The notes: a model not told the origin generated them from the letters alone. Shown: positions 43,843-57,695, counted from the stretch's first letter. The stretch: 64,000 nt of DNA from Ascochyta rabiei (GCF_004011695.2 NC_082426.1:186001-250000); one strand, 5' to 3'. Numbers and translations are program-made.

Positions 43843-44749
43843 TCAGTCTTGCTTGACAGTCAACCCTCGCCATTCGGGCTTTAACGCTTCGTCGACCCAT
43901 GGACATTCTGTTGCCCCCACGTGCTGCCGCACGTACTCTTCTAATGCATTTGCGCCTGGAGCACCTTCGTAAATGCCTATCGCACCAACGCGTGGTATGT
44001 GTAGTGCGGATGCAAAGCGGGCATCATTGGAGGTTGGCAGAGCAACGAGGCGTGTAGGCGCTGATGTTTTGGATCCTGGTCTGGGCTGTAAGGTGGCGAG
44101 GTGGAGCAGTGTTGGTATGTGAGCGTGCGACGGGGAGAGAGATGGGCGAGGGTGTGTGAGGATGACCATGCTCAGTGGCCTCAGCGTGGTTTCTAGCTGC
44201 TTTTCGGTTTCATTTTCTGTTGCGGAGCCGTCCTTGTCGCTAGCACCTGACTCCCTGGTCGGCGCATTTGGTGGTGCAGTCCTGGTTGCCAGAGCTTCTA
44301 AATGTCTCGTCACACTGTTTAGGCCAACAAGAAGATGGAATCCGATGGCTGGCGGTGACGGCCGAGGATTTTCATGTGCATGGAGCCTGGTATCTCGTTT
44401 CCGCTTTTTGCCTTTCGATGGTTGGACATGTGTTCTGCGGTGCTCGCCAAGAGGCGTGAGTAGACTGGGCCAGTCAGCCTTCTTGTATCGGTTTCACTGC
44501 CTCTCACGTGAACAATCGAATTCCTCTGTGATTCAACGTCTGACCCAAAAATATCATGCGAGTCGCAGTTCTTACCTACTTGCATAGTAATTCTGTAACG
44601 ACTTCCTCGTCTTCATGTGACACAGACGGCCTGGGAATTTCAGCATTTACCAACAGAGAATACTGTGAGCTCACGAACCATCTTGTTTCTGTGAAAGGCG
44701 AGGATATCTTGAAGATTGGCTTTGGCGGCTTCTTCACTGGCGGTGCCAT
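43843..44749 (-). CDS. POP3: RNase P / RNase MRP subunit Pop3
   Basis: Three exons, 44749-44679, 44630-44580 and 44464-43843, give 247 residues. The junctions rebuild the family N-terminus: FKISSPFTETRW|PSV, then EVVTELLCN|LLTPLGEHRR. The first intron uses gttcgt, the second gtaggt. Exon 3 carries KGKKRKRDTR, then IGFHLLVGLNSVTRHLEALA. The L7Ae-like half includes TRLVALPTSNDARFASALHI and PRVGAIGIYEGAPGANALEEY. Pop3 is a protein component of the nuclear RNase P (tRNA 5' processing) and RNase MRP (rRNA processing) complexes. An Ala/Thr/Glu-rich insert around residues 100-135 is not conserved. Divergent from the deubiquitinase gene 530 bp away. Confidence 0.9.
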
Positions 44750-45276
44750 GTCGCGCGTAAAGTTGCCCGAACCCAACAGGGCCGGTTCTACAGTCCGAAG
44801 ATGTTCAAGGGCAGCGACTCGGCACGTGATAGTGGAAGTCTCCCGTGTCAGGCTGCAAGGCAACACAGTATGCGGAGTGCTGGGGAGTGCTGAGACGCTT
44901 GCATCGCCAGTGAAGTGAAGCTGCTAGTTTGCGGCCGGAGGTGAGCACGGAACGCTAAAAACCCTAGCGCCGTTGCCCTCCAATGACCGATGACGTGCAA
45001 CAAGCTGCCCCGCGAGTCTTCGTGAATTAACGACGCGTTTGACAGCTCTCCACTACGGCGGCGCAATCACTAGCACATTCAATCCGACATTCTCATAGTG
45101 GTCGCCAGCAGCTACAGCTCATGTTGTCACTCGCGCACACGATTCCCACCCCTCCGCACGCGGTCCTTGCCCACTAAGGCTGGACCTGCCGCTGCAGCTG
45201 TTGCCTGTGCCTGCCGCAACGGACACGCCAAACCTTCTCGTGCAAACAACGCGCTGTCTCGCCAGCGCACCCAGTC
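44750..45276. other. Divergent promoter region between POP3 and the USP gene
   Basis: 527 bp with no conserved frame, repeat or RNA gene recognised. Confidence 0.6.
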
Positions 45277-48200
45277 ATGAGTGCGCGAGACCATGACATA
45301 GTACAGTCTCAAGCTGCAGACGAGCCAGCGACCGCCTCTTCGCCCTCCCCACCACGCCGTGAACCTGAGGTAGACGCAGACGCCAACTTCACTCGCAAAC
45401 GCCCTCGACTGGACGACGGCGCCGCCAGTCTGCGTGCAGTGTCGACCGACTCTGAATCTCCCAGCAAAGCAATCATGTCGCCACACAAGGAGATGGTCGC
45501 CATGACGATACGGGAGCACCTGGCCTCCTCTCCCGAGCTCGCAGAGGATGAGGAGCACACCCAAGTTGCTACTGGGCCGTCCATCAACCAAATTCCCACA
45601 CCCACAGCCTCGCCTGTCATGGTAGATGGCGCGCAGGATGAACCAGCCAGTCCGCCTGTCATCGAGATCATCGACGACGAAGATGAGAATGAGCCAACAG
45701 CGACTTTCACGGTGCAGCTCAACGCCGAGGACCACTTCAGACGATTCCCCTACCGAGCGCGCTTCCGAAGCGCAATGGATGCTTTGCGCGAAATCACCAG
45801 CTACGTGCAGAAAAGTGAGTCGCTCGGCGCCATGCTTCTCTTGCACACCCCTGCTCACACGACCTAGACCTAGATATTCCTCATGATCTCCTTCCGTCCT
45901 TGGAGCAATGGCTCCGCGGCCTCCCTGACGGCCCTTCGGCCAATCTGCAAACCTTCTACGTGACCAAGATGGTCTTTTGGACCGACTTTGCAAACTTGGT
46001 GGACAAGCTTCTACGGCGGAGGTACCATTGGACGACTGCTCTCGCTGGCCAAGATGATGACATGAGCAGGTATCCTTTCGGAGACTCGTTCGGCGACGAT
46101 GCGGCGGTAGACGAAGCTTTTTCTGGATTCTTCGGTGCCTACATGAAGCTTTGCTCCCATCTTTTCCTGGTCGACGTACATCTGCTGAACCACCCACGCT
46201 CCGACGCGGAGCAGTATTCTTCCCCTTTGATCAGCGAGAAGCATCTGCGCCACCTTCACACAATCTTTTGCCAAGAGAAAATACCGCTGTTTCATCTACT
46301 GCGTAGAGAACACGCTGTTGACGTGCGCGAAATCGGTAATCGCCTACACATGGAATTCCTCTCATCCAATGGCGCTCAGAACCTTCTGCGGCTAGCTGAC
46401 GAAGCGTTCCGCAAAGTACCCATGTCCGTACAGACTTCTATCGCTATGTTCACGCCTCAGCTGTTGGGCACACTGGGCTGGACCATCAGTCGTTTTCCAA
46501 GCCCAAGCGGTGGCATCAATCCTAATGAATACTATCGCGGAACTCTGATGTTTTTCAGAAAGTACACTGAAGATCTCGAAGATCCGGCAAAAATCACCGA
46601 TGCTAGTGTCGCAAGAGACATGATCGTATACTTCTCGGCCCTCATCCAAGAGATTTGCCAGTGGGAGCATCAGACCGCCAAAAGCCTAGCGCACGACCTA
46701 CTGGATTTCCATGAACAGGGGTCACCTAACAGTTCCTCACCTGCAGATGCCAAGGCCAGTGCAGATTTCGATGACTATCTCCAATATCCGGACATTCTTC
46801 CTATTCTGATTGCGAACGCTTGGAAGTTCAAGTTGCTACGGAAATACATTGTCAAGGGACGAATGGAACTGCGCGTCATGAGCATATCTTTTATGGATAC
46901 AGTCCTGGTTGACCTCCATCGCGAATACAACACTGTCGACTCAGACAAACATCCTGTCTTACGGTACATAGCCGATGTTCTTCTCCGCGGACGAGTCGTT
47001 GACTACATCATCAGCGTAGACTCACATCCGCAGCTGATCTCTCGAAGTGGAAACATCGTTGGCTTTCTCGTCGTCACCCAGCGATGGATGGACAGCCAAG
47101 CCGATGCCGTCTGGAATACCGTGTCCCACAGCCCTGATCCTCGCGTCGTCGCAGCTACCATGACTATGCTTCGAAACATTGTTGGGCTAATGAGTGCCTC
47201 GGATCATCTGTATCTCTGCTCGAAGATCCACGGCCTATTTATCGAAAGTTTCACACTGGATATACTGCGTTTTCTGCGGGAGCTAACTATGAAACTCCTC
47301 GATCGTCATCCTCCTGTAGACTGGAGTACGAGTAATGATACGGCACGACCTTGGAATGTCTGCGTCCGGTTGATACAGGATACTGCGCCTAGAGATGGTG
47401 CGACCAAGCACGACCTTGACCTCAACGCGGAAGCCGATGAGCAGTTACGGTTGTTAGCTCGAAACATACCGGAGCCAGACCAACACGATATCTACAGGAG
47501 ATGCTTGAAAAACATCGCTGAGCGTTCTAGATCAGCTACGGGGTCGGTTAGAGTTATCTTCATTCTGACTTCTTTCGGCGATATCACATTCTTACAAAGC
47601 AACGAGGATATGGTACGCCAGATTCTTGAGGAATTGCCCTCCTTTGTCAAGACAGAGACTGGAAGCAGACCCCACACCTTTCAAATACCTGCTTTGCAAT
47701 ACAGGCTTGAGCTACTCGCACTGTTGGTCTATAGAATTGGCCAAATCATTCCTAAAGACCTCTACAACGACCTGTGGGATCATGTTATTGGCCAGCATGC
47801 CTTATCGGACCATGCTCGCGATCTGGCATGGGCTCAGCTGCTGGATGCGGTCAAGCTTTCGCCTACCAATGAGTTCTGTCGTCAGCTTGTCACCACGTAT
47901 GTGCCGGTTATGGACCCGCGGTACTACACTCCGGGCTTGTATGAGTTCGTGGCTAGGTACAGCTTCCCTATCATACGAAAAACCATACAGGTTGATTGCG
48001 AGGATCAATTGCTCTTGCAGATTCCGGGCGGTAATCTTTTATGGTCGCTGATGCTGTCTAGCCCTCAAGGCACCATCGAAGAGGCAGCTTCTTGTGAACT
48101 CGCCACTAGATATACGCAGATCGCTCAAAGTCAAGAAGTCACTGTTCCGGAGGTCGAGATGGCACATATTGAGCTTGTTGAGCGGTGCATGGCAGAGTTA

Positions 48201-51200
48201 CGGTCTGCCTTCAAACAGTTATGCGACGGATCCGATACAAGTAAGCTGGACGGAAGAACTCGGTTTGGTCGCGTTCTCGTATTTCAGAAGCGGATGCTCG
48301 AAGTAGTTCGACAAAAGCCCGAGTTCAATCGCGCGCGCAGAGCCGACTCCAAGGTCGAATCGATGGATATCGATGTTCCAGCCGCAAACGCCATCATCCT
48401 CCGATATCAATTCGAACGCGACAGGCAAAGCATAGCAATCGCGCCCGATCAAACGATCGACGACCTTTATCGTAAGCTGTGTCGCGCAACAGGGTGCACA
48501 AAAATCAACCTATTTGCTGGGGGTCAGAAGCTTAGCACAGCCCAACGTGCTGGTCAGAAGATTGCTGATGCCAACATCGGCGGTCAGCTCCTCGTACAAC
48601 CAATTGAAAGAAGCGGAAGAGCACATGCTGTATCTGCACCAGTCGCTGGCTCTTCGGAGTTCGAGACAAATTTAGTCAAGTACTTTGACGAGATGTTTGG
48701 ATGGATGGATGCAGATGATGCGATAAGTCCGCTGGTAAGTTTGGTGAAAATTTGAGCTCAGGTTGTCGCTGATGATATTCAGCTCTTCGAGTTTCTGACA
48801 CTGTTTCCGTATCGCACCACGATCACAAACAGCGTGGTCACTGGCGAAGCCACACTCAACGGTCTGTTCCCAGCTGGGAAATTCTTCCAGGCGAAATACG
48901 CTACTCAAGCCATATACAGTAAACTCCAGGACCAGTTACGTAGTGTAAGTTCTCTCTTCCACAGGCGGGATATATGTGCTAACAATCTCCAGTCAGCTTT
49001 GGATGAGACCTTTTTGATCAACGCTATCAGACTACTTGATCATGCGCTACTCAGTAAAGAGCTGCTTGGCAACGAGATCTCCCTTTCGAGAGGATTTCCA
49101 CTTGCGGCTGTACTTGTGAGTACCATGTTGGAGTTCCTCAGAGGTAAGATTCGCGAAAGCTGGTTCCTTCTAGGAAGCCAACATCTAATGTTAACAGAGC
49201 GTCCTTCTTTCGATCTATTAGCTGAATACTTCTCTGATGCGCCCGCATTGGCGAATCGTCTCATGGAAATCCTTGTGACCAGCCTTCAAACGACGAGTAC
49301 GACCACGGTTACACAAGAGTGCTATGATACCATCACAGAAGCTTCTTTGTGCTCGTCTGCAGTCTGGCAGACATTCTGGACGCACCCTCAGGTTGCTCAC
49401 GTCCATCGAGTGCTTCTGTTGCTCGATGAGCGCGAAAGCCTTCGAGAGCACATCAAGCTGAAGATCCTCTCCATTTGTGGCGGAGACCTTCCATCCTCTT
49501 GTCCGTTGGACAGAGCTGATATTGCTTCTCACTACTGGGTCGCCATTGCAAACATATTACCTGAAGTTGCTAATAAATCTGAGCAATCAGTGCAGCTTTT
49601 CCAGTTGGCTGAGCATGTCTTTCGAGCACATGATGAACATAACCGTAGCGAGGAAACACTGCGCTCACTCCTCCATAGCTGGAGCTCGTCGCTACTGGCT
49701 CACGAGCACTCCGAAATTCCTGGCCGCTACAAAGTTGACAATGTTGTCCTGGGTTTCACTAAACTACTATTGTGTCTCATACCCTCTTTGAAGTCTTACA
49801 AACGTCCCTTGAACGCTGGCGCACTCATTTCATCCATCTTCGAGAAGTTCCTCTTCACTAGACGGTACGTTGCACAACAATACTGTGCATGCTACACCGT
49901 CTTGGCTGCATGTCCAAGACTTATATCCGAGGCTTTGCTAACATGAGATAGCACATTGTCTATCAAGAGTACAGCGCACGAAGATGACTGCGCCTCGACT
50001 TCGCTCCCTATTCTCGACAGTAATACTCGACGGGAGCTCTATGATCTCATGTTGGCCCTGGTTGACGACAGCCACTCTTACGACTGCCTGCTTCAACTCA
50101 GCAGTGAGGTAGAGAACAAGGAAGTCGATAACATCATGCCCGGTGTATCAGTCGACCGTAGCGTCGAAATCCGTTCTCAAACAGGATATGTCGGTCTACA
50201 CAACCCTCGTGCTATCTGCTACATGAACTCCCTACTAACACAGCTGTTCATGAATATGGATTTTCGACAGTTCATGCTGGGCATTGAAGTGAAGGACGGT
50301 AATGGGTCCCAGCGACTTCTACTGGAGACGCAAAAGCTTTTTGCGACTATGCAAAACTCTTATCGCAAAGCTGCTGACCCCCGCCCGTTTGCCGCATGTG
50401 TACGAACGCTGGACAAGACTCCTATCGACATTGGAGTGCAGATGGATGCCGATGAATTCTACAACCTGCTTTTCGACCAATGGGAGGCGCAGCTCGTGAG
50501 CGAACTTGACAAGCGAAGATTCCGCAGCTTCTATGGCGGACAGATGTTGCAACAGGTCAAGTCCAAAGAGTGCGAACATATTTCGGAACGAGCAGACTCA
50601 TTCTTTGCACTACCGTGCGATGTGCAAGGGAAAGCCAACCTACAAGAAAGCCTCCAGTCCTTTGTGCAAGGGGACGTCATGGAAGGAGACAATAAATACA
50701 AGTGCGAGTCCTGCGGCGGCAAGTTTGTCGACGCAGTGAAACGGTAAGGAAGCTAATGTAAATCTGGAATGCCGCTAACCGCAACAGGACATGCCTTAAA
50801 ACTGCCCCGGACAACCTGATCTTCCATCTTAAACGATTCGACTTCGATTTGACCGATTTCAGTCGGAGGAAAGTTCATGAGCATTTTGGCTTTCCAGAAG
50901 CGATCGACATTGGTCTCTACAACGTAGAACATCTTGGTGATCCTACAAAGCCACATACCGAAGACTTCTTTGATCTTGTCGGGGTTGTCGTGCACTTCGG
51001 CAACTGTGAGAATGGTCACTACTATTCTTACATCCGCAAGCGACCTCGTCCGACTGGCGACGCCTCACCTACTTGGCTCAACTTCAACGATCAGGAAGTC
51101 GATCCTTTTGATCCAGCAGAAATTCCCCAGAAAACATTCGGCGGGGCTACAGACGATGGTTACAACAGACAGTACAAGCTCTATTCCGCTTACATGCTGT

Positions 51201-53146
51201 TTTATCAACGGAGAACAGCTATCGAAAACGACCAACAGCGATGGGCTGTCTCTTCACAAGCACAGCCACCAAAAGTCGAGATTCCTCGATCCATCGAACA
51301 CGACATCGACCTTGAGAACGAGCTCTTCCTCCGAGAGTACTGTATCCTGGACCCTTACCACTCGGCTTTTGTGCGACAGCTGAACAACACGTCACGTAGG
51401 ATCAGTCACGGAATGTGTTCAGAAGATCACGTCCAAGAGGCTACCGCACTGGACATTTTCTTAGCACACCTTAGTCGGGTAGTCTGGCGTCAGCAGATTA
51501 CTTCTATATTCGAAGAAGCCCTCGTTCATCTCCGTCGGTCCGCATTGTCATGCGAGGTTTGCTGCAATATTGTCCTTCAATGGCTGGCGCGAGACGAAGA
51601 AGGACTTCACAACCTGCTCTTGCGGTGCCCTCACGCAAGCATCCGGTCACAAACCCGATCGTTACTGGTCGACAGCCTCAAATTCCTCCGCGGAAAGGAC
51701 CCTGCTCTGTATGGTGTGAGTGGTACAGACAGCGACACCGATTCAGATTCCGCAGCCATTGGTGCTGGGACTCTAAGTATCGTTGCAAAGCGATTTGTAA
51801 CACTCGTAGAAGGATCATACAGATCTGCAAGAGCTTGGGATGATCTGTACCTGGCATTGACGCAAATAGCCGAAATGGGCAGTTCTGAGACAGCCGCGCT
51901 ATTGGATGTTGGCGTCTTGGACCTTTGTTTACAATTGTTCTGTATGCATGCGCATGTCAGAGTCGCCGAGGAGCGTACTGAGTTCGTACGAGTCCTGGAA
52001 AAGAGGAAAAGCATCTACAACAGACTTGTCGGCTTTGTATTCACGGTGCTCTTACGCATGGATATTAACTTGCCAGTTTGCGATGGGTCGGATCGGTTCG
52101 CCAAAATCGACCAAGAGCAGATGCGCTTTCCGCTTACTCGACAGGAGAAGAGCTTGCTGCTATGGTGGCACGTTGACATGAAGGCTTTTGCAGTTGTGGA
52201 CAAGATGGTGGAGTTGTTCGACCCGACAAAGACAGAGTGTTTCTATCCTGGAGAGGTCGTGAAGTGGATGGCTACTTCACTCGACGACCAAGTACAGCGA
52301 AGGATACTCATCATGATCGTTCAGGGTATTACAGAGCTTAACACTCCCTACTGCGACGCATATCTACGCGTAGCCTCATGCTACTGCGAGGTGGTTACCA
52401 ATGTCGACAGTCTCGGCAAAATCTGTGACACGGTAGTCGCCACTGTTGCGACGATTGAACAACCGTCTGACGAAAACTGCGTTCCTGGTGGCGAGAACAT
52501 CTTGTTTTTCTTCAGAGACCTGTGCAGGATGACCAACCCCTTTGTCTCAGCAGCGGACGTCTCGTGGTGTCTTCTTGACAAGAGCGACAGGTTCGCCATT
52601 CCATTACTTCTGTACTCTGAGGAAGTTGTTCGTAAAGGTGCGCACGATTTTGTACGCGGCCTTTACACAAAACACATGGAAGATCCTCAAAACTTGGACG
52701 AGGCCTACAAATGTGCACGAGCCACGGCTGCTGAGATCATCAAGAAGGTCTCACACGAATCAAGTTCAGGCACACCACGCTCTTATCTGGGCCCTATGCT
52801 GGAAACAGGCAATTTTCTCATTGAAATGCTTCATACTCTGGACAAGAGCGAAGATCCGAACTTTGTCACACTCAAGGATACCAACGACAAAGCACTCATC
52901 TTCCAGTGGCAAATCGAAGTCGAATCGAGAGTAAACATGTTACCCGAGAACAGCACCCCAATATCCATGGGTGAAGGGGTGTTTGATCAGTCGGACTATG
53001 GAAGTGAGTCCGACGATGTCGAGCTTCTTGATTCCTGAGGGATCAATTGACTTTTCTTCTTCCTTGCAGGCTCTCCGTCGCCTATCAAAGACTCTTCTAG
53101 CGCTGGTACATCGTCAGAAATGGTTCGCCAAAAATCCCCAAGGTAA
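45277..53146 (+). CDS. Large ubiquitin-specific protease, USP9X/USP34-like
   Basis: Eight exons: 45277-45814, 45868-48734, 48783-48944, 48993-49142, 49197-49864, 49952-50743, 50788-53003, 53070-53146. They give 2489 residues. If the last intron is retained the protein ends at 53038 with ESDDVELLDS. The N-terminus is acidic/disordered with a basic KRPRLDD patch and DDEDENEPTATFTV. A long alpha-helical (armadillo-like) region follows. The USP catalytic domain has the Cys box VGLHNPRAICYMNSLLTQLF (Cys near residue 1550), zinc-ribbon-like CESCGGK, DNLIFHLKRFDFD, and the His box FGNCENGHYYSYIR (near 1800). After it is a long C-terminal helical region. The architecture and length match USP9X/24/34 relatives, deubiquitinases that remove ubiquitin from substrate proteins. 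Catalytic residues appear intact; PRAI replaces the usual G-x-T before the Cys. Substrates cannot be inferred. Confidence 0.92.
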
Positions 53147-54650
53147 TTTTAGGAAGCCATGGGGCAAGATACGGCGCAAGGGAGAATATGATATGCGGCT
53201 GACGGGTTTTAATCTTGCGCGAAAGCGGGCGTTACTGGGATTACGACAAGTCTGTGCGTTTTGGAGTGATGAGCTATAGCATACGATGGAGTTTAGTTTG
53301 GCGTTTAGATGGGTGACGACAGGTGTTCAGGCTTAAGCCTTGTGTGGTAGTGGTCGGGAACGGTGGCATTGACAGCATAGCGTTGGCGATTGGCAATTGG
53401 GATTCCGGATGCGTTACGATCAACCACAAAGATGAGCATACAGCTTTGGCGTTCTAGCGATGCATACTCGATCGATACCCACAAAATCATCTTCAGCTTC
53501 CTCATATCACATTTTCCTTGCCGTGTGGTCTCTTCCTCGCCTTGCTCAGCTTCTACGCTCGAACGTTTCCACCTACACCCTTTTGTGCCTGCAGCTCAAA
53601 CAGGTGTTTAGAACTTCTCCGGGCGTCCGTCGCTTTCCACCCACTGAGATCAGCTAATGGTCACGAAGCGCTGCTTGGCAACGCCATTTGAAGACCGAGA
53701 TTCGCATGGAAACTTTCTCTTTGGTCCCCACGTAAGCAATGAATGTGAGACGTGGATCTGCACCTGAAGAATTAAAAACATAATGTCAGCATTGATCAAG
53801 TCAGCGGCGGAACAGACTTGCAGAAGCATTTATTGGTGTCGAGAGTCGAAAGCATAGTGTCGGCGTGAAAAACCCGCTTCTCGGGCGTGTTGTGGCATGT
53901 CTACGGAGTTTGAGCTGGAGGCTGCTTACCAGATGCAAGTTGTTGGGGTTGGGGTTTGTGGCATAGTCACTTTGGTAGGGGAATACTAGGTGTCACTTAT
54001 TGAGGCGTTTAAGTTGGTGATCCTACGAACGAAGATTCTTCGGTCGTGTGAGTTGAGAATGCATTCGTGATGGGCAATATGGATGCAGATAAAGGAGCTT
54101 CTATATTCTCTTTGGCCTGCGAATTCGTAAATTTGGTCGTATCCAATTTGGCCGTATCGAGTTTATTTGTACTAGGCGGTCTTATGAGTTTCATCGCTCT
54201 ACTTGGCCTACTTTCCAGAAACTCCGTGCTGTTGCTAAGGGTTACATATGCTCTTTCTAGTATATGTAGATCTTGAGAAAGGAAGGGAATTTGGTAACTA
54301 TAAGAAAATCAGTCTTATTTGTAACTGATACAATCTTCTCGCATCGATGATATGAATCCAATGGAGAAACTAAGAGTGCAACTAGAGGCTGCGTGTTGAA
54401 GACATACACTAGCGCCGCTTCGGTACCAACTCAATGGCATCGTTCTTTCACATCGCCAGGGTCCACTCCATTATCACTCAGTACTACATACAATCTGGTG
54501 GCTCTATCGCGCAACCTTAAACACGCCATGTCACCGTGCTCAGTGCGGAATTGTCTCTACTTCTAGAGCAACGGTCGAAGTATCTGACGTGTGCACGCCG
54601 CACGCGACATCAGACCAGGAAGCAGGTCATCGGACCATGAGATTTAGAGG
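53147..54650. other. Intergenic approach to AT-rich block
   Basis: About 1.5 kb of roughly normal composition between the USP gene and the AT-rich region. The longest frames (for example around 54067-54276, hydrophobic) lack conserved features. No RNA gene was seen. Confidence 0.5.
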
Positions 54651-55250
54651 GCGGACTATAACTAAACCTAGATAGGCAGGCAACTATGCTTTAGCAGGGA
54701 TCTCTAAAAGATAGCATAGTCTAGTACAGCTATATTAGGTATAGTAACAAGTTTTTACTAAGAGTTGTATAATAACTTAATTAAATATATTTTAGTTCTA
54801 TTAAGAATATGTTTTTATAGTATAGTAGACCTTTTTTATATATTTAATCCTACCCTAAGTAACAGTAACTACAATAGCAATAAAAGAAAAGAGAGCAGCT
54901 TTAGTCTTTGTAATACTCTAGAAGTAGTTAAAATAGATCTTACTACTTAGCTAGGTGTTATTTAGAGTAGTAAAGGAAGAAATTAGGTATAGTAGATGTA
55001 AATATGTTTTATATATATTTCTAATATATTATAGACAAAGATCTAATTTACGCCTAGAAGTTTGTAGGGTACTACTCTTAATACTGTTAGGCTTAAGTAT
55101 AGTACAGCACTGCCTCTATATCTAAAAGGTCTTTAAGATAGGTATATATATATTATTTAGCTAGCTAAAACTATATATAGATTACTATAGATATAAAAAG
55201 CTATACTAGCATAAGCAACTTAGGTGTGTTACTAGAACACATTTCTACTA

Positions 55251-55324
55251 ACGTACTCCACGGTCGAGCGGATCACACGATCGAGCGGATCACTCTGCCA
55301 AGACCACACCAAACCTCCACCCTA
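55251..55324 (+). repeat. Left TIR of element 2
   Basis: Starts ACGTACTCCACGG. It contains CGAGCGGATCAC twice at a 17-bp period, followed by a C/A-rich part ending CCTCCACCCTA. Confidence 0.93.
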
Positions 55325-55331
55325 CTACGCG

Positions 55332-56984
55332 ATGCCTCAACAACAACACTAATCTACGCCCTTAAGAGAAGCTGCGATACAGCTTGCGCTTTAGGCTATC
55401 TAATAAGATGCAACGCTTATACTGTAACGCGCTGCAGCTATATATAACGCACCTTACAGCACACTACACGCTTAATACACAGGACAACCTGCACAAGCTA
55501 ATTGTACCCTAAATTAACAGAATATAGATTAGACTAAGGAGGACGTGATTACTAAGTACATCCTTAAGCTAGACGCACAAGGATTTGCCCCTTAGCTGGC
55601 TACTATAGCTAATATAGCTAATTCTTTACGTACTAAGCGTAATATAGGCCATGTTAGCATAAACTAGCCTAATATGTTTATTAAGCGCTGCCCTAACCTT
55701 AAAGTAAAGTTTAATTGCAAGTACGACTACAAGAGAGCCCTCTGTAAGGATCTAGAGGTTATTAGGGGCTAGTTTAGGCTTATAGCAAATGTTAAAGCTA
55801 AGTATAGCATCTAGGATAATAATACATATAACTTTAATAAGACAGGCTTTATAATAGGCTAGATATTAACAGGAGTAGTTATTACAGGCTTAGAGTGTTA
55901 AGGACAACTAAAGGCAGTGTAGTAGAGTAACTAGGAGTAGACAACAGTTATATAGGGCATTAACAGCACAGGATAGGCTATTCTACCCTTTATTATCTTT
56001 AAAGGCTGCAACTACCTCTCTGCCTAGTATAAAGAGCCTGATCTGCCCTATAACTGGGTTATTAGAGTCTCTAAGAACAGATAGACTACTAACAAGCTTA
56101 GTCTAGACTAGTTAAAGCACTTTAATGCCTATACAAAGACGCGCACCTAAGGAGTATACTAGCTGCTCCTTATTAATAGCTATAAGAGCTATAACTCCCT
56201 TAACTTCTAACAATACTATAAGGAAGTAAACATTATTATACTATATATGCCTCTACACTTATTACACCTCTTGCAGCCACTAGATATAGGCTGTTTTGCC
56301 TCTTTAAAGAAGGCGTATAGGCGCTAAGCTAAGGATCTTATATATAACTATATTACTTATATTACTAAAACTAAGTTCCTACTATACTTTATAGGCGCCT
56401 ATAAAGAGACATTTACTTCTAGCAATATCTAAGAAGGCTTCTAAGGCGCTAGAATAGTCCCCTTTAACCTAGAACAGGTTATAATAGGTCTTAATGTCCG
56501 CCTACGTACCCTACTGCTACCTACTATAGAAGATAAGCCCTAGCAGTCCTAAACCCTAAGCACTACCCTGTAATTAGGGTCGCAATTAACGCTAGTTTAA
56601 GAGAGGATTTAAAGGCATGTAAGCAGCTTACTAACTTTAATAGTTAAGGCCTTTAAAAAGCTTACTAAAGGCGCAGCTATAGTAGCGCATAAGCTAGTGT
56701 TAGCTTAAAGGGAGATTACTAGGCTTTAAGCAGCAAATAAGGCTGCTATACGACGTAAATTGCATAAAAGAAAGTAGTTATAGCAGGAGAGAGTCCTAAC
56801 AGCTAAGGAAGGCCTTTAATTAACTACTCTAACTAAGTTTAGGGCACATAGTAATAGTAAGAAGGCAAGGAAGCAAGTACGTGTTAAAGGAGGTAAGGTA
56901 ACCTAAAGACGCTGTAAAAAGTGCTACAACGTAGGGCATAACTCGCGCACGTGTAAAAAGCCTGTAGAAGGTGTTACTAAATAA
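55332..56984 (+). pseudogene. pogo-class DDE transposase pseudogene with C-terminal CCHC knuckle
   Basis: The frame from the ATG at 55332 to the TAA at 56982 is conserved without a net indel (550 codons). It is broken by many TAA/TAG codons where Gln or Trp is expected. Readable parts are AAIQLAL (N-terminal psq-type HTH), YDYKRALCKDLEVIRG and YNFNKTGFIIG. The catalytic region reads LLLINSYKSYNSLNF, then PLHLLHLLQPLDIGCFASLKKAYRR, with the DDE_1 signature partly altered. RCKKCYNVGHNSRTC is at the C-terminus. It is a dead copy of an autonomous pogo/Fot-like element. Confidence 0.88.
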
Positions 56985-57039
56985 TATTATGTGCTGTACT
57001 ACTGTATAAAAGGCCAACGTGGGCTAATGCGAGCCATAA

Positions 57040-57113
57040 TAGGGTGGAGGTTTGGTGTGGTCTTGGCAGAGTGATCCGCTCGATCGTGTGATCCGCTCGA
57101 CCGTAGAGTACGT
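57040..57113 (-). repeat. Right TIR of element 2
   Basis: Reverse complement of the left TIR with a single transition (GAGTAGCG-side C to T). Confidence 0.93.
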
Positions 57114-57695
57114 TACGTTTCTAACACATTTAATTAAGTTCTAGTACTCTAAGGCTGTAAAATTATATAAATACCTAATATTCTGTCTATTTCTTAACAG
57201 CTATGCTTATAGATAGAAGTATAAGTGTACTAGTATTAAGTACTATAAATATCTTTAGAACAGATTAAAAGCGTATTTATATAGTAAGGTTATAGAGGAG
57301 ATATATAACAATCTCTGTAAGATTTAGAGTAGTGTCCCTAAGAGAGTTTTAATAACTAGATAAAAGTAGGTATAGGTATATAAACATGTTCTATATATAT
57401 TTTAAGTATATTATACTAATATCTTCTTTAGGCTATATATTAGTATTAACTGCAGGTTTAATAAAGAGTGTTATACACTAAAAAAGAACATATACAAGCT
57501 ATAGGTTAGGCGCTAATAAGAGTAAGTAAGTAAGCTGTTTAGATATAATATAATATAGTTAAATATGTTCTTAATATATTTTAGGGTATTAGCAGATGCA
57601 AGTTCTTTATTGCTTGCAGATTATATTAACTAAACATAGATAAAAAATATCTTATCTAATAGGTTTAAAAGGAGGTAGATGTAAGCTATCTAGTA

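Larger units (their letters stand above)
55251..57113 (+). mobile_element. pogo/Fot-like element 2, complete ends, RIP-degraded
   Basis: 1863 bp, flanked by TA at 55249-55250 and 57114-57115. It has 74-bp terminal inverted repeats identical except for one C/T difference. Inside is a plus-strand transposase remnant ending in a CCHC knuckle. Confidence 0.93.

Noticed and set aside
45127..46197. 356-residue minus-strand frame
   Set aside because: Antisense to the USP gene's first exons and promoter; no family features.
54009..54276. Short overlapping frames on both strands, one hydrophobic
   Set aside because: No conserved motif and about 60-70 codons only; probably chance.
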